DNA of 5,795 bases, taken from positions 1 through 5,795 of the forward strand of contig DAOWLV010000228.1 in the NCBI GenBank assembly GCA_030643455.1, given 5' to 3'. The notes under the pieces were generated by a model. The model was not told the DNA's origin. It did no database searches and saw nothing but the letters and a program-made list of their open reading frames with translations. A program made the position numbers and the translations under genes. Positions 1 through 5,795 of the stretch are shown in pieces. Each line of letters opens with the position of its first letter. Within the stretch, counting starts at the first letter, position 1. This DNA comes from Candidatus Krumholzibacteriia bacterium (GTDB lineage Bacteria; Krumholzibacteriota; Krumholzibacteriia; LZORAL124-64-63).

Positions 1-1065
1 GGCAAGTTGCTGGCCCGCAAGGGATTGTGGGTTTCCGAGTACCGGGTCGAATCGGGTCTCAACTGCGGTGGCCATGCCTTCGGAGGAAAGGGTACGTTGC
101 TGGGGCCGGTCCTGGAAGAGTTTGTCCAGAAGCGCGAAGCCCTGGCCGAACAGCTGGGTGAGATCTGGACGGCGTCCATGCAGGAGATGGGACGGGCCAT
201 TCCCGAAGCGAAGATGGATTTCCGCGTCACGGTGCAGGGCGGCATAGGCACGTCCGAGGAAAACCGGATGCTCGAAAAGGAATACAAGGTGGACGGCACG
301 GGCTGGGCCAGTCCCTTCCTGCTGGTGCCCGAGGTGATCAACATCGATGAGAGCCACCTGCACAAGATCCAGGTAGCAAACGAAGATGATGTCCACCTCA
401 GCGACTCGTCGCCCCTCGGAGTGCCCTTCTGGTGCCTGAAGACCTCGCTCAGCGAGGAGAGCCGCCTCGAGCGCATCGCTGAAGGCCACCCGGGCAGCGA
501 GTGTCCCAAGGGATTCCTGGTCTCGAACACCGAATTCACCGATGTGCCCATCTGCACGGCCAGCCGAGCCTACCAGCGGCGCAAGCTCATCTCCCTCGGC
601 GGCAATCCTGATGACCTTCCCGTTCTTGCCGAGGACGTGACCATCAAGGCCTGCATCTGCCACGACCTGGCCGGGTCCGCGACGGTGGTCAACGACATCG
701 ATCCCGCCGCCAAGACCGCGATCTGCTGCGGTCCCAACACGGTCTACTTCTCACGGGTGGCCAAGCTGCGTGAAATGGTCGATCACATCTACGGTCGGGC
801 CAGTCTGCCCATCAATGCCGAGCGCCCGCACATGTTCCTCAAGGAGATATCCCTGCACCTGGATCGTCTGAAGAGGGATCTCGAACGCCGCCGCGCCGGT
901 TTTCTGGACGTCAAGAACCTGTCCCTGGATGAAATCCAGGCCAACCTCTTGACCGGGATCCGCCAGTACCGCGGCTTGGCTTCCCAGATGGCCGCCGGCT
1001 CCAAGAAAGCTTTCCTGGCCAGGCTGGAAAACCTGCGCGGAGACCTGGACGAGATCAAAGACTGA
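1..1065 (+). CDS. Conserved cysteine-rich protein of unknown function (C-terminal part, start outside window)
   Basis: The frame is open from the first base, so the gene begins upstream; the TTG at 7 is not a credible start because it sits inside continuous coding sequence with no ribosome-binding site in view. About 354 codons are visible, ending at TGA 1063-1065. I do not recognise the family by name. Visible landmarks are an ESGLNCGGHAFGG segment (bases 52-90), a Gly-rich VTVQGGIGTSEEN stretch (223-261), VDGTGWASPFLLVPEV (289-336), and a cysteine-rich second half with CPKGF, PICTAS, CIC and ICCGPN. Counting from the codon at 7, the cysteines are at 20, 143, 166, 183, 216, 218, 240 and 241. 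The last 75 residues or so are charged and probably helical. The glycine-rich barrel-like pattern plus clustered cysteines would suit a flavin or Fe-S oxidoreductase, but that is inference. No signal peptide or membrane segment is visible in this part. It converges on the histidine kinase with an 11-bp overlap. Confidence 0.85.
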   Translation, partial: GKLLARKGLWVSEYRVESGLNCGGHAFGGKGTLLGPVLEEFVQKREALAEQLGEIWTASMQEMGRAIPEAKMDFRVTVQGGIGTSEENRMLEKEYKVDGTGWASPFLLVPEVINIDESHLHKIQVANEDDVHLSDSSPLGVPFWCLKTSLSEESRLERIAEGHPGSECPKGFLVSNTEFTDVPICTASRAYQRRKLISLGGNPDDLPVLAEDVTIKACICHDLAGSATVVNDIDPAAKTAICCGPNTVYFSRVAKLREMVDHIYGRASLPINAERPHMFLKEISLHLDRLKRDLERRRAGFLDVKNLSLDEIQANLLTGIRQYRGLASQMAAGSKKAFLARLENLRGDLDEIKD

Positions 1066-2956
1066 TCGAGGGATCCGGCAGCAGTATTTCCGGAGGACTC
1101 AAAGGGATTTCCACCACGAAACGCGACCACTGCCCCGGTTCGCTGACCACGCGCACGGTGCCGCCCAGGCGGTAGAGGATGTCGTGCACGATGGACAGCC
1201 CCAGGCCTGTTCCCTGCCCGGCCGGCTTGGTGGTGTGGAACAGGTTGAAGATCTTTTCCTGATCCTCCTTGGGAATACCCACACCGTTGTCCTGGATGGT
1301 GACCAGCAGGCGCCGGGCATCCACGCTGGTCATGATCTCCAGCATACCCGTCCGGCCCGGAACTTCCTGCATGGCGTCGATCGAATTCTTGATCAGGTTG
1401 ACGAACACCTGCTGCAACAGCATGGGGTCGGAAATGAACTCGGGGAGATCCGGGGTGTAGAGCCGCACGATCTCAATACGGGACCGCCTGATCTCGATCC
1501 CCAGCACGCCAAGGCATTCCTCCAGCAGTTCTTCGATGTCCACGTTCGCCATGCCCGCATGCTGGGTGCGCACGAACCCCAGCAGGCTGTGGGTGATGGC
1601 TGTCACGCGCTTGACCTGGTGGTGAAGCCGTTCCATGGCCTTGCCAAGGATTGTCCTGGTTTCAGGCTTGAGCGCCTCGCCTTCATCTTCAAGGGTTTCC
1701 TCGACCAGCCCGGCGATCGTGTCGATCACGGCCAGGGGATTGTTGATCTCGTGGGCCACTCCGGATGCCAGCTGCCCGACGGCGGCCAGACGTTCGGAGC
1801 GGATCAGGTCGTTCTTCAGGCGCAGACGCGTGGTCAGATCCCGGCACAGGCAGACCACTTCCAGCGGTTTGCCGTCGGGCCCGTCGATCAGGGTCAGGCT
1901 GATGTTGCAGATCACCGCCCGCTGGTCCTTGCTGCTGAACTCGGCCTCGTAGCTGGTGGCGTGGCCGTCGTGAAGGGCCTCGGCAAAAAGTTTTTTGAAA
2001 TTATCCGGGTTGGCGCAGAGCCGGTGGGCCGGGGTTCCGGCCACTTCCTTCCCTGAATATCCCAGCGAGCTTTCGGCCCCGCTGTTGAAGGTCAGGATGT
2101 TGCCCGCCGGATCGGTCAGGAAGATGATGTCCCGGCTGTTTTCCAGCACCTCGCGCAGGTATTTCTGGGTTTCGTTGAGCTGATCGTCGACCTGGTGGCG
2201 TTTCTTTTCACTTTCGTGGAGTTCGGTCGTGTCCTCGATTAGACCGTACAATCCTTCCACCCGTCCGTTCTCGATGACGGGAAACAGGGTGACCTGTACG
2301 TGCATCATCTGGCCCTTGACTGGCAGGACACCTGTTGCGTGCAGGGTGCGGCGGCCGTTCAGGGTCTCCTGCTCCACCTGTTGCAGCCACCGTGCTCCGC
2401 CTGCCGGGAAGATGACGTTGTCCCGTTTGCCCATCACCTCGGATTCGCGGACACCCAGGACCCTCTGGGCGTGATTGTTGATCTTCCGGAAACGGAGTTC
2501 GGTGTCCTTGATGTAGATGGAAAGGGGTGCGGTCTCGACGAAGATGTTCAGCCGCAGCCGGGTTTCCTTGAGCCGGCGGCTGTCCGAGCGCAGGGCCCGG
2601 TTGTCCTCTGCCAGGCGAATGGCACTCTGGATGATGTTGTCCGCTTCCGGGCCCAGCACCGGGATGTGGGGAAACAGGCCGGTGCGCAGCGCGGCGGCCA
2701 CATCGTGGCTTTCCGAGCCGAGGATCACGAGGTCCAGGTCGTCGCGGGTCAGGATGTCATCGATGCTGGTGGAAATTTCCTGTATGTCCGCGCCATGGAC
2801 CAGGTCGATGTTCGGGCTGTCCGGGCCGGGGTCGAGATCGACCACGGCCACGATATTCAGGCGCAACAGAGGGGAGCGGGTGACCAGACCGGCCAGCAGA
2901 TCGGAAAGTCGGCGGCCTTCGCCGACCAGGGCGGTGTTAATCCTGTTCGTACTCAC
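1055..2956 (-). CDS. Soluble PAS-domain sensor histidine kinase with N-terminal Rossmann-like domain
   Basis: Autophosphorylating sensor kinase, presumed partner of the adjacent receiver protein. Residue numbers count from an upstream in-frame TTG at 2980 (641 aa). Residues 14-125 look like a nucleotide-binding Rossmann fold: strand ALVGEG, then LNIVAVVDLD with an acidic residue ending strand 2, then DLDLVILGSE. Two PAS domains follow (about 143-255 and 275-385), joined by a short helical linker. The catalytic core has all boxes: H-box GVAHEINNPL with phospho-accepting His410, N-box NLIKNSIDAM with Asn532, G1 DNGVGIP (564-570), F-box around IFNLFHTTKP, and G2 GTGLGLS (590-596). No transmembrane segment is visible, so it should be cytoplasmic. 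The start is uncertain: GTG 2956 lies just before the first strand and overlaps the regulator stop by 20 bp; GTG 2971 and TTG 2980 are alternatives, and none has a strong Shine-Dalgarno. The TGA (1055-1057) lies inside the end of the opposite gene. The kinase identity is secure; the signal sensed is unknown. Confidence 0.93.
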   Translation of the reverse strand: MSTNRINTALVGEGRRLSDLLAGLVTRSPLLRLNIVAVVDLDPGPDSPNIDLVHGADIQEISTSIDDILTRDDLDLVILGSESHDVAAALRTGLFPHIPVLGPEADNIIQSAIRLAEDNRALRSDSRRLKETRLRLNIFVETAPLSIYIKDTELRFRKINNHAQRVLGVRESEVMGKRDNVIFPAGGARWLQQVEQETLNGRRTLHATGVLPVKGQMMHVQVTLFPVIENGRVEGLYGLIEDTTELHESEKKRHQVDDQLNETQKYLREVLENSRDIIFLTDPAGNILTFNSGAESSLGYSGKEVAGTPAHRLCANPDNFKKLFAEALHDGHATSYEAEFSSKDQRAVICNISLTLIDGPDGKPLEVVCLCRDLTTRLRLKNDLIRSERLAAVGQLASGVAHEINNPLAVIDTIAGLVEETLEDEGEALKPETRTILGKAMERLHHQVKRVTAITHSLLGFVRTQHAGMANVDIEELLEECLGVLGIEIRRSRIEIVRLYTPDLPEFISDPMLLQQVFVNLIKNSIDAMQEVPGRTGMLEIMTSVDARRLLVTIQDNGVGIPKEDQEKIFNLFHTTKPAGQGTGLGLSIVHDILYRLGGTVRVVSEPGQWSRFVVEIPLSPPEILLPDPSISL

Positions 2957-3437
2957 TGCGCAGGTTTTCACTCTCTTCAATCAGATCCCGGGGACTGGTC
3001 GTGCTGCTCATCAGTTCGTTCAGTTTTTCCTCGAATTCCTTCTGCATCCGCAGCCGCCGATGCTCGGCCGCGGTTTGGATCAGGTCGTGGAGCTCTTCGA
3101 AATCGTATGGTTTCAGGATGTAGCGGAAAGCGTTGAGACGCCCGGCTTCCCAGGCCGAGTCGTGGCTGCCGTGGCCGGTGAGCATGAGCACCTCGACGAA
3201 GGGCTGAAGACTCTTGAGGTTTTCGATGACGGTGATGCCGTCCATGTCAGGCATCTTGAGATCGACCACGGCCACGTCGAACTTCATTTCCGTGGCAGCC
3301 GAAACGGCCTCCGCCCCGCTGAGGGCCATGGTGACGTCGAGGCCGCGCTTGCGCAGACGGTGGGCCAGGAAGGTGACCAGATCCTCCTCGTCGTCGGCAA
3401 GGAGAAGGCGGATGGGTTTGGAGCTTTCCTCGATCAT
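2937..3437 (-). CDS. Single-domain response regulator (receiver only) with helical C-terminal tail
   Basis: A 166-residue CheY-like phosphoacceptor. The receiver fold is complete: acidic pair Asp15-Asp16 after strand 1 (LLLADDEED), phosphorylation site Asp59 in VVDLKMPDMDG, switch Thr87 in MLTGHG, and Lys109-Pro110 in YILKPYD. Residues from about 120 to 166 form a charged, heptad-like tail (MQKEFEEKLNELM onward) with no DNA-binding, GGDEF, HD or methylesterase output domain. It therefore probably signals by protein contact or passes phosphate on. The ATG at 3437 is preceded by only a weak GAAAG element 9 nt upstream, but the receiver fold begins directly after it. The gene is upstream of the kinase, whose coding sequence begins within its last codons, which implies co-transcription and likely translational coupling. 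The closest architectural analogues are stand-alone receivers paired with cytoplasmic PAS kinases. The family call is secure; the downstream target cannot be inferred from this window. Confidence 0.96.
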   Translation of the reverse strand: MIEESSKPIRLLLADDEEDLVTFLAHRLRKRGLDVTMALSGAEAVSAATEMKFDVAVVDLKMPDMDGITVIENLKSLQPFVEVLMLTGHGSHDSAWEAGRLNAFRYILKPYDFEELHDLIQTAAEHRRLRMQKEFEEKLNELMSSTTSPRDLIEESENLRSEYEQD

Positions 3438-3493
3438 GGTTCGGATCTTTCGCTGAGTGGCCGTGGCAAATCAGAATTCCCCGGTTCAGTTGA

Positions 3494-3523
3494 ATGATCA
3501 ACCTGCGGGGCGGTCCGTGTCAA
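3494..3523 (-). promoter_or_regulatory. Candidate sigma70-type promoter for the response regulator-kinase operon
   Basis: Reading the - strand, a perfect TTGACA -35 (plus-strand bases 3518-3523) is followed by an 18-nt spacer and GATCAT (3494-3499), which matches TATAAT at 4 of 6 positions. Transcription would start near 3487, giving a leader of about 50 nt before the ATG at 3437. It sits just after the stop of the radical SAM gene, which suggests the two-component pair is transcribed separately from it, though read-through is possible. A 5-bp inverted repeat, GTTGA-N4-TCAAC (3489-3502), overlaps the -10 and could be a regulator site. Predicted from sequence only. Confidence 0.45.
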
Positions 3524-3528
3524 GTGGC

Positions 3529-4419
3529 TCAAAGCCCCCGCAGGTAATCGGGCCGGAGGCTGTTTTCATCCCGTGTGGCCAGAACGTGGTCCAGGGCGGC
3601 CAGGGCCTTGTCCCGGTCAGCAGGCAGATTGAGACTCAGGGGCAGATAGTTGCTGGCGTGGTTGGAATCGAACCGGCAACGGGAAAAGCGGCTGTCCCGA
3701 ACGAGAACCCGTAATTCCTCCAGCAGGCCCCAGCGGTCCGGCAGGGTGAACTTCCCTGCTTCCTGTAGCCGAGCCAGTGGTGTGCCGGGAATGACGGTGG
3801 TCGTCAAGGCGCCCACGAAGGGGGGATCCATGGCCGTGAGGATTTCGGCCGTCCTGGCTGCGTGGATGGCTGATCTGTCGATGCCGCCCAACCCGAGCAT
3901 CACCATCACCGAGTGGCGAAGGCCGGCCTCGCGCAGTCGGCCGGCCGCGGTGACGGCTTCTTCCGCGGTGGAACCCTTGACCACCTGTTCCAGGACCACG
4001 TCGTCGCCGCTTTCCACCCCGTGATAGACGATTCCCAGACCCAGTTCCCGCAACCGGGCCAGCTCCCCGGGAGTCTTGCGCAGGATGCTGCGGGCATCGC
4101 CGTAGATGCCCACCCGGCGCACGGTGGGAATCCTATCCCGCAGCATTTCAAGGATGTGGACAAGGTGGTCAAAAGGAAGGATGAGGGCGTCGCCGTCGCA
4201 CAGGAAGACCCGGCGGATGGTTGCTCCGGCGGCACTGATCCGGGCGGCCTCTTCGATGTCCGCCGCGACTGTGGCCATCGGCTTGATGCGGAATCGCTGC
4301 TCGTCCATCTCGTACATCGCGCAGTAGGAGCATTTGTTGTGGCTGCACCCTACGGAGATCTGCAGCAGCAGACTATCCGCTTCGCTGGGTGGTCGGAAGA
4401 TGCGTCCGATGTGGTCCAA
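3529..4419 (-). CDS. Radical SAM superfamily protein, function unassigned
   Basis: A 296-residue radical SAM enzyme that would use a [4Fe-4S] cluster and S-adenosylmethionine to generate a 5'-deoxyadenosyl radical; its substrate is unknown. The cluster motif is GCSHNKCSYC with Cys25, Cys30 and Cys33, a CX4CX2C spacing rather than the commonest CX3CX2C. Other barrel landmarks are FLCDGDALIL (72-81, in the usual GGE-type position), VGIYGDARS (103-111), YHGVESGDD (132-140), and the later MVMLGLGG and TTVIPGTPL segments. The overall pattern resembles COG1032-type or Elp3/HemN-like radical SAM proteins, without a B12-binding or TRAM domain. I place the start at TTG 4419 because GAGGAGA lies 9 nt upstream and the conserved sequence begins almost at once. 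The frame stays open to ATG 4581, but that extension crosses AT-rich sequence and looks unlike coding. There is no signal peptide. It lies 91 nt upstream of the response regulator, on the same strand. Confidence 0.9.
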   Translation of the reverse strand: MDHIGRIFRPPSEADSLLLQISVGCSHNKCSYCAMYEMDEQRFRIKPMATVAADIEEAARISAAGATIRRVFLCDGDALILPFDHLVHILEMLRDRIPTVRRVGIYGDARSILRKTPGELARLRELGLGIVYHGVESGDDVVLEQVVKGSTAEEAVTAAGRLREAGLRHSVMVMLGLGGIDRSAIHAARTAEILTAMDPPFVGALTTTVIPGTPLARLQEAGKFTLPDRWGLLEELRVLVRDSRFSRCRFDSNHASNYLPLSLNLPADRDKALAALDHVLATRDENSLRPDYLRGL

Positions 4420-4428
4420 TTTCGTGTC

Positions 4429-4435
4429 TCTCCTC
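4429..4435 (-). promoter_or_regulatory. Ribosome-binding site deciding the TTG start of the radical SAM gene
   Basis: The - strand reads GAGGAGA here, 9 nt before the TTG at 4419-4417. It is the strongest Shine-Dalgarno-like sequence seen before any gene in the window and is the main reason for preferring the TTG over ATG codons about 160 nt further upstream. Confidence 0.7.
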
Positions 4436-4539
4436 GAGGTTTGTCCGACTGCGTGCTTGCCGCGGGCTTTCCCGCAGGGTTCTTGCGCGAGTCCGATCAA
4501 CGCAGCTTTCCTGTAATCAACATTTTCCGCAACAATAAG

Positions 4540-4571
4540 TAATCCACAAAGTATCACGGGATTGTGGACAA
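4540..4571. repeat. Inverted pair of DnaA-box-like 9-mers in AT-rich DNA
   Basis: The + strand has TAATCCACA (4540-4548) and the - strand has TTGTCCACA (plus-strand 4563-4571). Each differs by one base from the DnaA-box consensus TTATCCACA. They overlap a perfect 7-bp inverted repeat, TCCACAA-N12-TTGTGGA (4543-4549 and 4562-4568), flanked on the right by AT-rich sequence. It may instead be an operator for an unknown dimeric regulator of the radical SAM gene, or chance. The neighbouring genes are not typical origin neighbours. Confidence 0.3.
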
Positions 4572-4639
4572 ATTGCATCAATAATCAAAAAATACCTGTT
4601 TACAGAATATAAAGAAAAATCTAAATTGGATACTAAGTG

Positions 4640-4656
4640 AAACCGAATATCGGTTT
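4640..4656. repeat. Perfect 7-bp inverted repeat, possible weak bidirectional terminator
   Basis: AAACCGA-ATA-TCGGTTT forms a perfect stem with a 3-nt loop and reads nearly the same on both strands. The 3' arm ends in three Ts but there is no longer T-run after it on either strand, so an intrinsic terminator would be weak. It lies about 110 nt past the stop of the M29-like gene, where that transcript could end. It touches the CRISPR-repeat-like element at 4651-4680. Confidence 0.4.
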
Positions 4657-4680
4657 ACCCGCAGGTTGCGGGGAAAACAC
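4651..4680 (-). repeat. Solitary sequence resembling a type I-E CRISPR repeat
   Basis: On the - strand this 30-nt segment begins GTGTTTTCCCCGC and ends CTGCGGGTAAACCG. It contains a perfect 6-bp stem, CCCGCA-N3-TGCGGG (4658-4672). The type I-E repeat class typically has GTGTTCCCCGC, a short loop, GCGGGG, then ATAAACCG or ATGAACCG. The match covers both ends, the stem and seven of the eight bases of the ATAAACCG-type handle, with small insertions and deletions. No second full copy lies at the expected spacing on either side, and there are no cas genes here, so this is not an array. It could be a relic, an orphan repeat, or a coincidental hairpin or terminator. Confidence 0.3.
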
Positions 4681-4764
4681 ATCGGGTCGGAACCGTTACG
4701 TCAGATTGACTTTGGGCGAGAGTCACTCATCGGCAGGTTCCGGCCTTCCTTTTTCCCACCTCGA

Positions 4765-5795
4765 CTATCTGTTTTCCTCCAGTCCGACAAAGACTCCGTC
4801 AACAATGATGACCTGATCCAGGTCCGGCCCCAGCAGGCGCACCTCCTTGACCTGTATCCGCGGCTGGGTCTCCGGGATGTAGACCCGATCCAGGTGGATG
4901 ACGGCGTCGGGTCCCGAAAAATCGTCAGGTCCGACGGATCCCCCGAAATGGTCGCTGCGTCCGAAGGCGATGTGCAGACCGAGTTTTTCATCCAGCAGGA
5001 TGGAACCGGTGGGCTTCAGGCCGAAATCCCCCAGCACGCCCAGGCCGAGTTCAGCCAGGTTGGCGTAGGCGGGTTCACGGTTGATGTGGTCGGTTTCCCG
5101 GGCACTGGCCGGGCCGGAAGTCAACACTTCGACCGCCTTGTTGCCTTTAACCCGGTACAGCACGACCTCGTCGTCGATCTGCACCGGCAGCACCCCTTGC
5201 GATCCACTGGGGTCGCCTTCGATTTCCCCCTCGTAGGGCACGATATAGGCCTCTCCGGAGGGCAGGTTGCCGGCCACGCCGTTGTCGGGAAACAGCCCGC
5301 CGGAGGCGTGTCCCATGTTGTGGCGCAGGTCCAGGACCAGTTCGTGGGCGGTTTCGTCGGCCAGGAAGTCGAAATGCGCTGATTCGGCGCGGTCCAGCAA
5401 CTCCTTGAGCAGGTTCACCCGCCGGTTGATTTCACCGTAATCCAGGCGCAGGGCGGGGATCATCGAAGGCAGGAATCCCGGCATGGTGGCCGCGCGGAAT
5501 CCACCGTCGCGCGTGGCGACCTTCAAGGGGGCCGTGGCCGAAAGCTCGGTGGGGGCCAGGACCATGGTGTGGGTGGAAAACAGATCGGCAAAAGGGCGGC
5601 TGTCCCAGCCGGACACGTCGTCGGCATGATCGGGCACCGTTTCGCCGTCGCCGGGATGGCAGGCAGACGGCAGATCGGCATTGTTGCCCCCGGCATTGGG
5701 GTACCAGGCCAGGGTGATGCGGTCCAGGCCGAGGTTGTCCTGCTCGGAAACCAGCTTTTTGTACCAGTCGGCGGCCATTTGGCGGCGCCCGGCCC
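4765..5795 (-). CDS. M29/COG2309-like metallo-aminopeptidase family protein (N-terminus beyond window)
   Basis: The sequence fits the aminopeptidase T/AmpS-like fold, whose members are metal-dependent aminopeptidases or, in the NicX branch, iron-dependent ring-opening dioxygenases. Counting from an in-frame ATG at 5778, candidate metal ligands are Glu176 (NLPSGE), Glu243 (AELGLG), His269 (LGLHIAFG), His295 and Asp297 (HLD). Their order and spacing agree with the Glu-Glu-His-His-Asp arrangement known from M29 enzymes. The N-terminal part has STAPLK-like and GFRAATMPG segments usual in this group. The frame remains open to the right edge and no ribosome-binding site precedes the ATG at 5778, so some tens of N-terminal residues are probably missing. 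The tyrosine of classical M29 enzymes, seven residues after the first metal histidine, appears replaced (GRSDHFGG), so substrate and activity may differ from a true leucyl aminopeptidase. There is no signal peptide in the visible part. It ends with TAG at 4767-4765. Confidence 0.85.
   Translation of the reverse strand, partial: AGRRQMAADWYKKLVSEQDNLGLDRITLAWYPNAGGNNADLPSACHPGDGETVPDHADDVSGWDSRPFADLFSTHTMVLAPTELSATAPLKVATRDGGFRAATMPGFLPSMIPALRLDYGEINRRVNLLKELLDRAESAHFDFLADETAHELVLDLRHNMGHASGGLFPDNGVAGNLPSGEAYIVPYEGEIEGDPSGSQGVLPVQIDDEVVLYRVKGNKAVEVLTSGPASARETDHINREPAYANLAELGLGVLGDFGLKPTGSILLDEKLGLHIAFGRSDHFGGSVGPDDFSGPDAVIHLDRVYIPETQPRIQVKEVRLLGPDLDQVIIVDGVFVGLEENR

Larger units (their letters stand above)
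4420..4764. other. Non-coding gap with an AT-rich core between the radical SAM gene and the M29-like gene
   Basis: No convincing gene lies in these 345 bases. The part next to the radical SAM gene (4420-4500) is GC-rich and carries a small hairpin, GCGGG-CTTT-CCCGC (4462-4475). From about 4505 to 4650 the composition falls sharply; 4581-4640 has 13 G or C in 60, against well over half in the flanking genes. The stretch should hold the promoter of the radical SAM gene, reading leftward, and the 3' end of the M29-like transcript, also reading leftward. I could not pick a convincing -35/-10 pair for the radical SAM gene. The remaining elements, two DnaA-box-like 9-mers and two adjoining hairpins, are listed separately. 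Confidence 0.7.

Noticed and set aside
1184..3136. Long + strand open frames opposite the kinase (1184-2056 and 2300-3136)
   Set aside because: Antisense shadows: the - strand frame contains all kinase and PAS motifs, and the + frames show none.
4462..4475. Hairpin GCGGG-CTTT-CCCGC as a terminator
   Set aside because: Short stem with no T-run on either strand, and located in the leader of the radical SAM gene.
4420..4581. N-terminal extension of the radical SAM protein to ATG 4581
   Set aside because: It crosses AT-rich sequence with no conserved pattern, and a good ribosome-binding site precedes the TTG at 4419.
4599..4627. A + strand promoter-like pair, TTTACA-N17-TAAATT, that could drive a small RNA through the two hairpins
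   Set aside because: AT-rich DNA produces such matches easily, no + strand gene follows, and no terminator with a T-run is visible.
4598..4650. Possible second degenerate CRISPR repeat to the left (TAAAC and CTG shared with the 4651-4680 element)
   Set aside because: Only short matches in AT-rich sequence, and the shared GTTTAC is 55 bases away rather than the 61 or so expected.
4661..4743. Direct repeat GCAGGTTnCGG at 4661-4671 and 4733-4743 as a hint of an array
   Set aside because: The copies are 72 bases apart and the similarity does not extend to the rest of the repeat; chance in GC-rich DNA is enough.
4666..5382. Long open frame on the + strand opposite the M29-like gene
   Set aside because: Mirror of the real gene's codon bias in GC-rich DNA; its translation has no recognisable motifs while the - strand frame carries clear family motifs.

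Overview
The window is a compact, GC-rich bacterial segment of accessory or conserved-hypothetical type. It carries five protein genes: one on the + strand, cut by the left edge, and four on the - strand, the last cut by the right edge. There are no RNA genes, transposases, integrases or cas genes. Several starts are non-ATG (TTG or GTG) and intergenic space is small. The soluble PAS-type histidine kinase and its receiver partner resemble Deltaproteobacteria or FCB-type lineages, but nothing here fixes a phylum.

Layout. Bases 1-1065 (+) hold the C-terminal part of a cysteine-rich conserved protein that I cannot assign. It runs tail-to-tail into a histidine kinase (about 1055-2956, -), with the two coding ends overlapping by 11 bp. 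Upstream of the kinase, and overlapping its start, is a single-domain response regulator (2937-3437, -). The pair forms a two-gene two-component operon, transcribed regulator first, with a plausible sigma70-type promoter at 3494-3523. Next is a radical SAM protein (3529-4419, -) with a TTG start chosen from a good ribosome-binding site. Then comes a 345-bp non-coding stretch (4420-4764). Its centre is very AT-rich and contains three inverted repeats, two DnaA-box-like 9-mers and one sequence resembling a type I-E CRISPR repeat. The last gene (4765 to the right edge, -) is an M29/COG2309-like metallo-aminopeptidase-family protein with all the expected metal-ligand positions.

How the parts work together. 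Only the kinase and regulator are clearly a functional unit. The kinase has no membrane segment and begins with a Rossmann-like domain, so it probably reads a cytoplasmic signal. The regulator has no DNA-binding domain, so the output must be a protein-protein interaction or a phosphorelay step. The other three genes show no evident pathway link to the pair. I found no clearly new multi-gene system. The items most worth checking are the solitary CRISPR-repeat-like element in the AT-rich gap, the Rossmann-kinase fusion, and the unassigned cysteine-rich protein.
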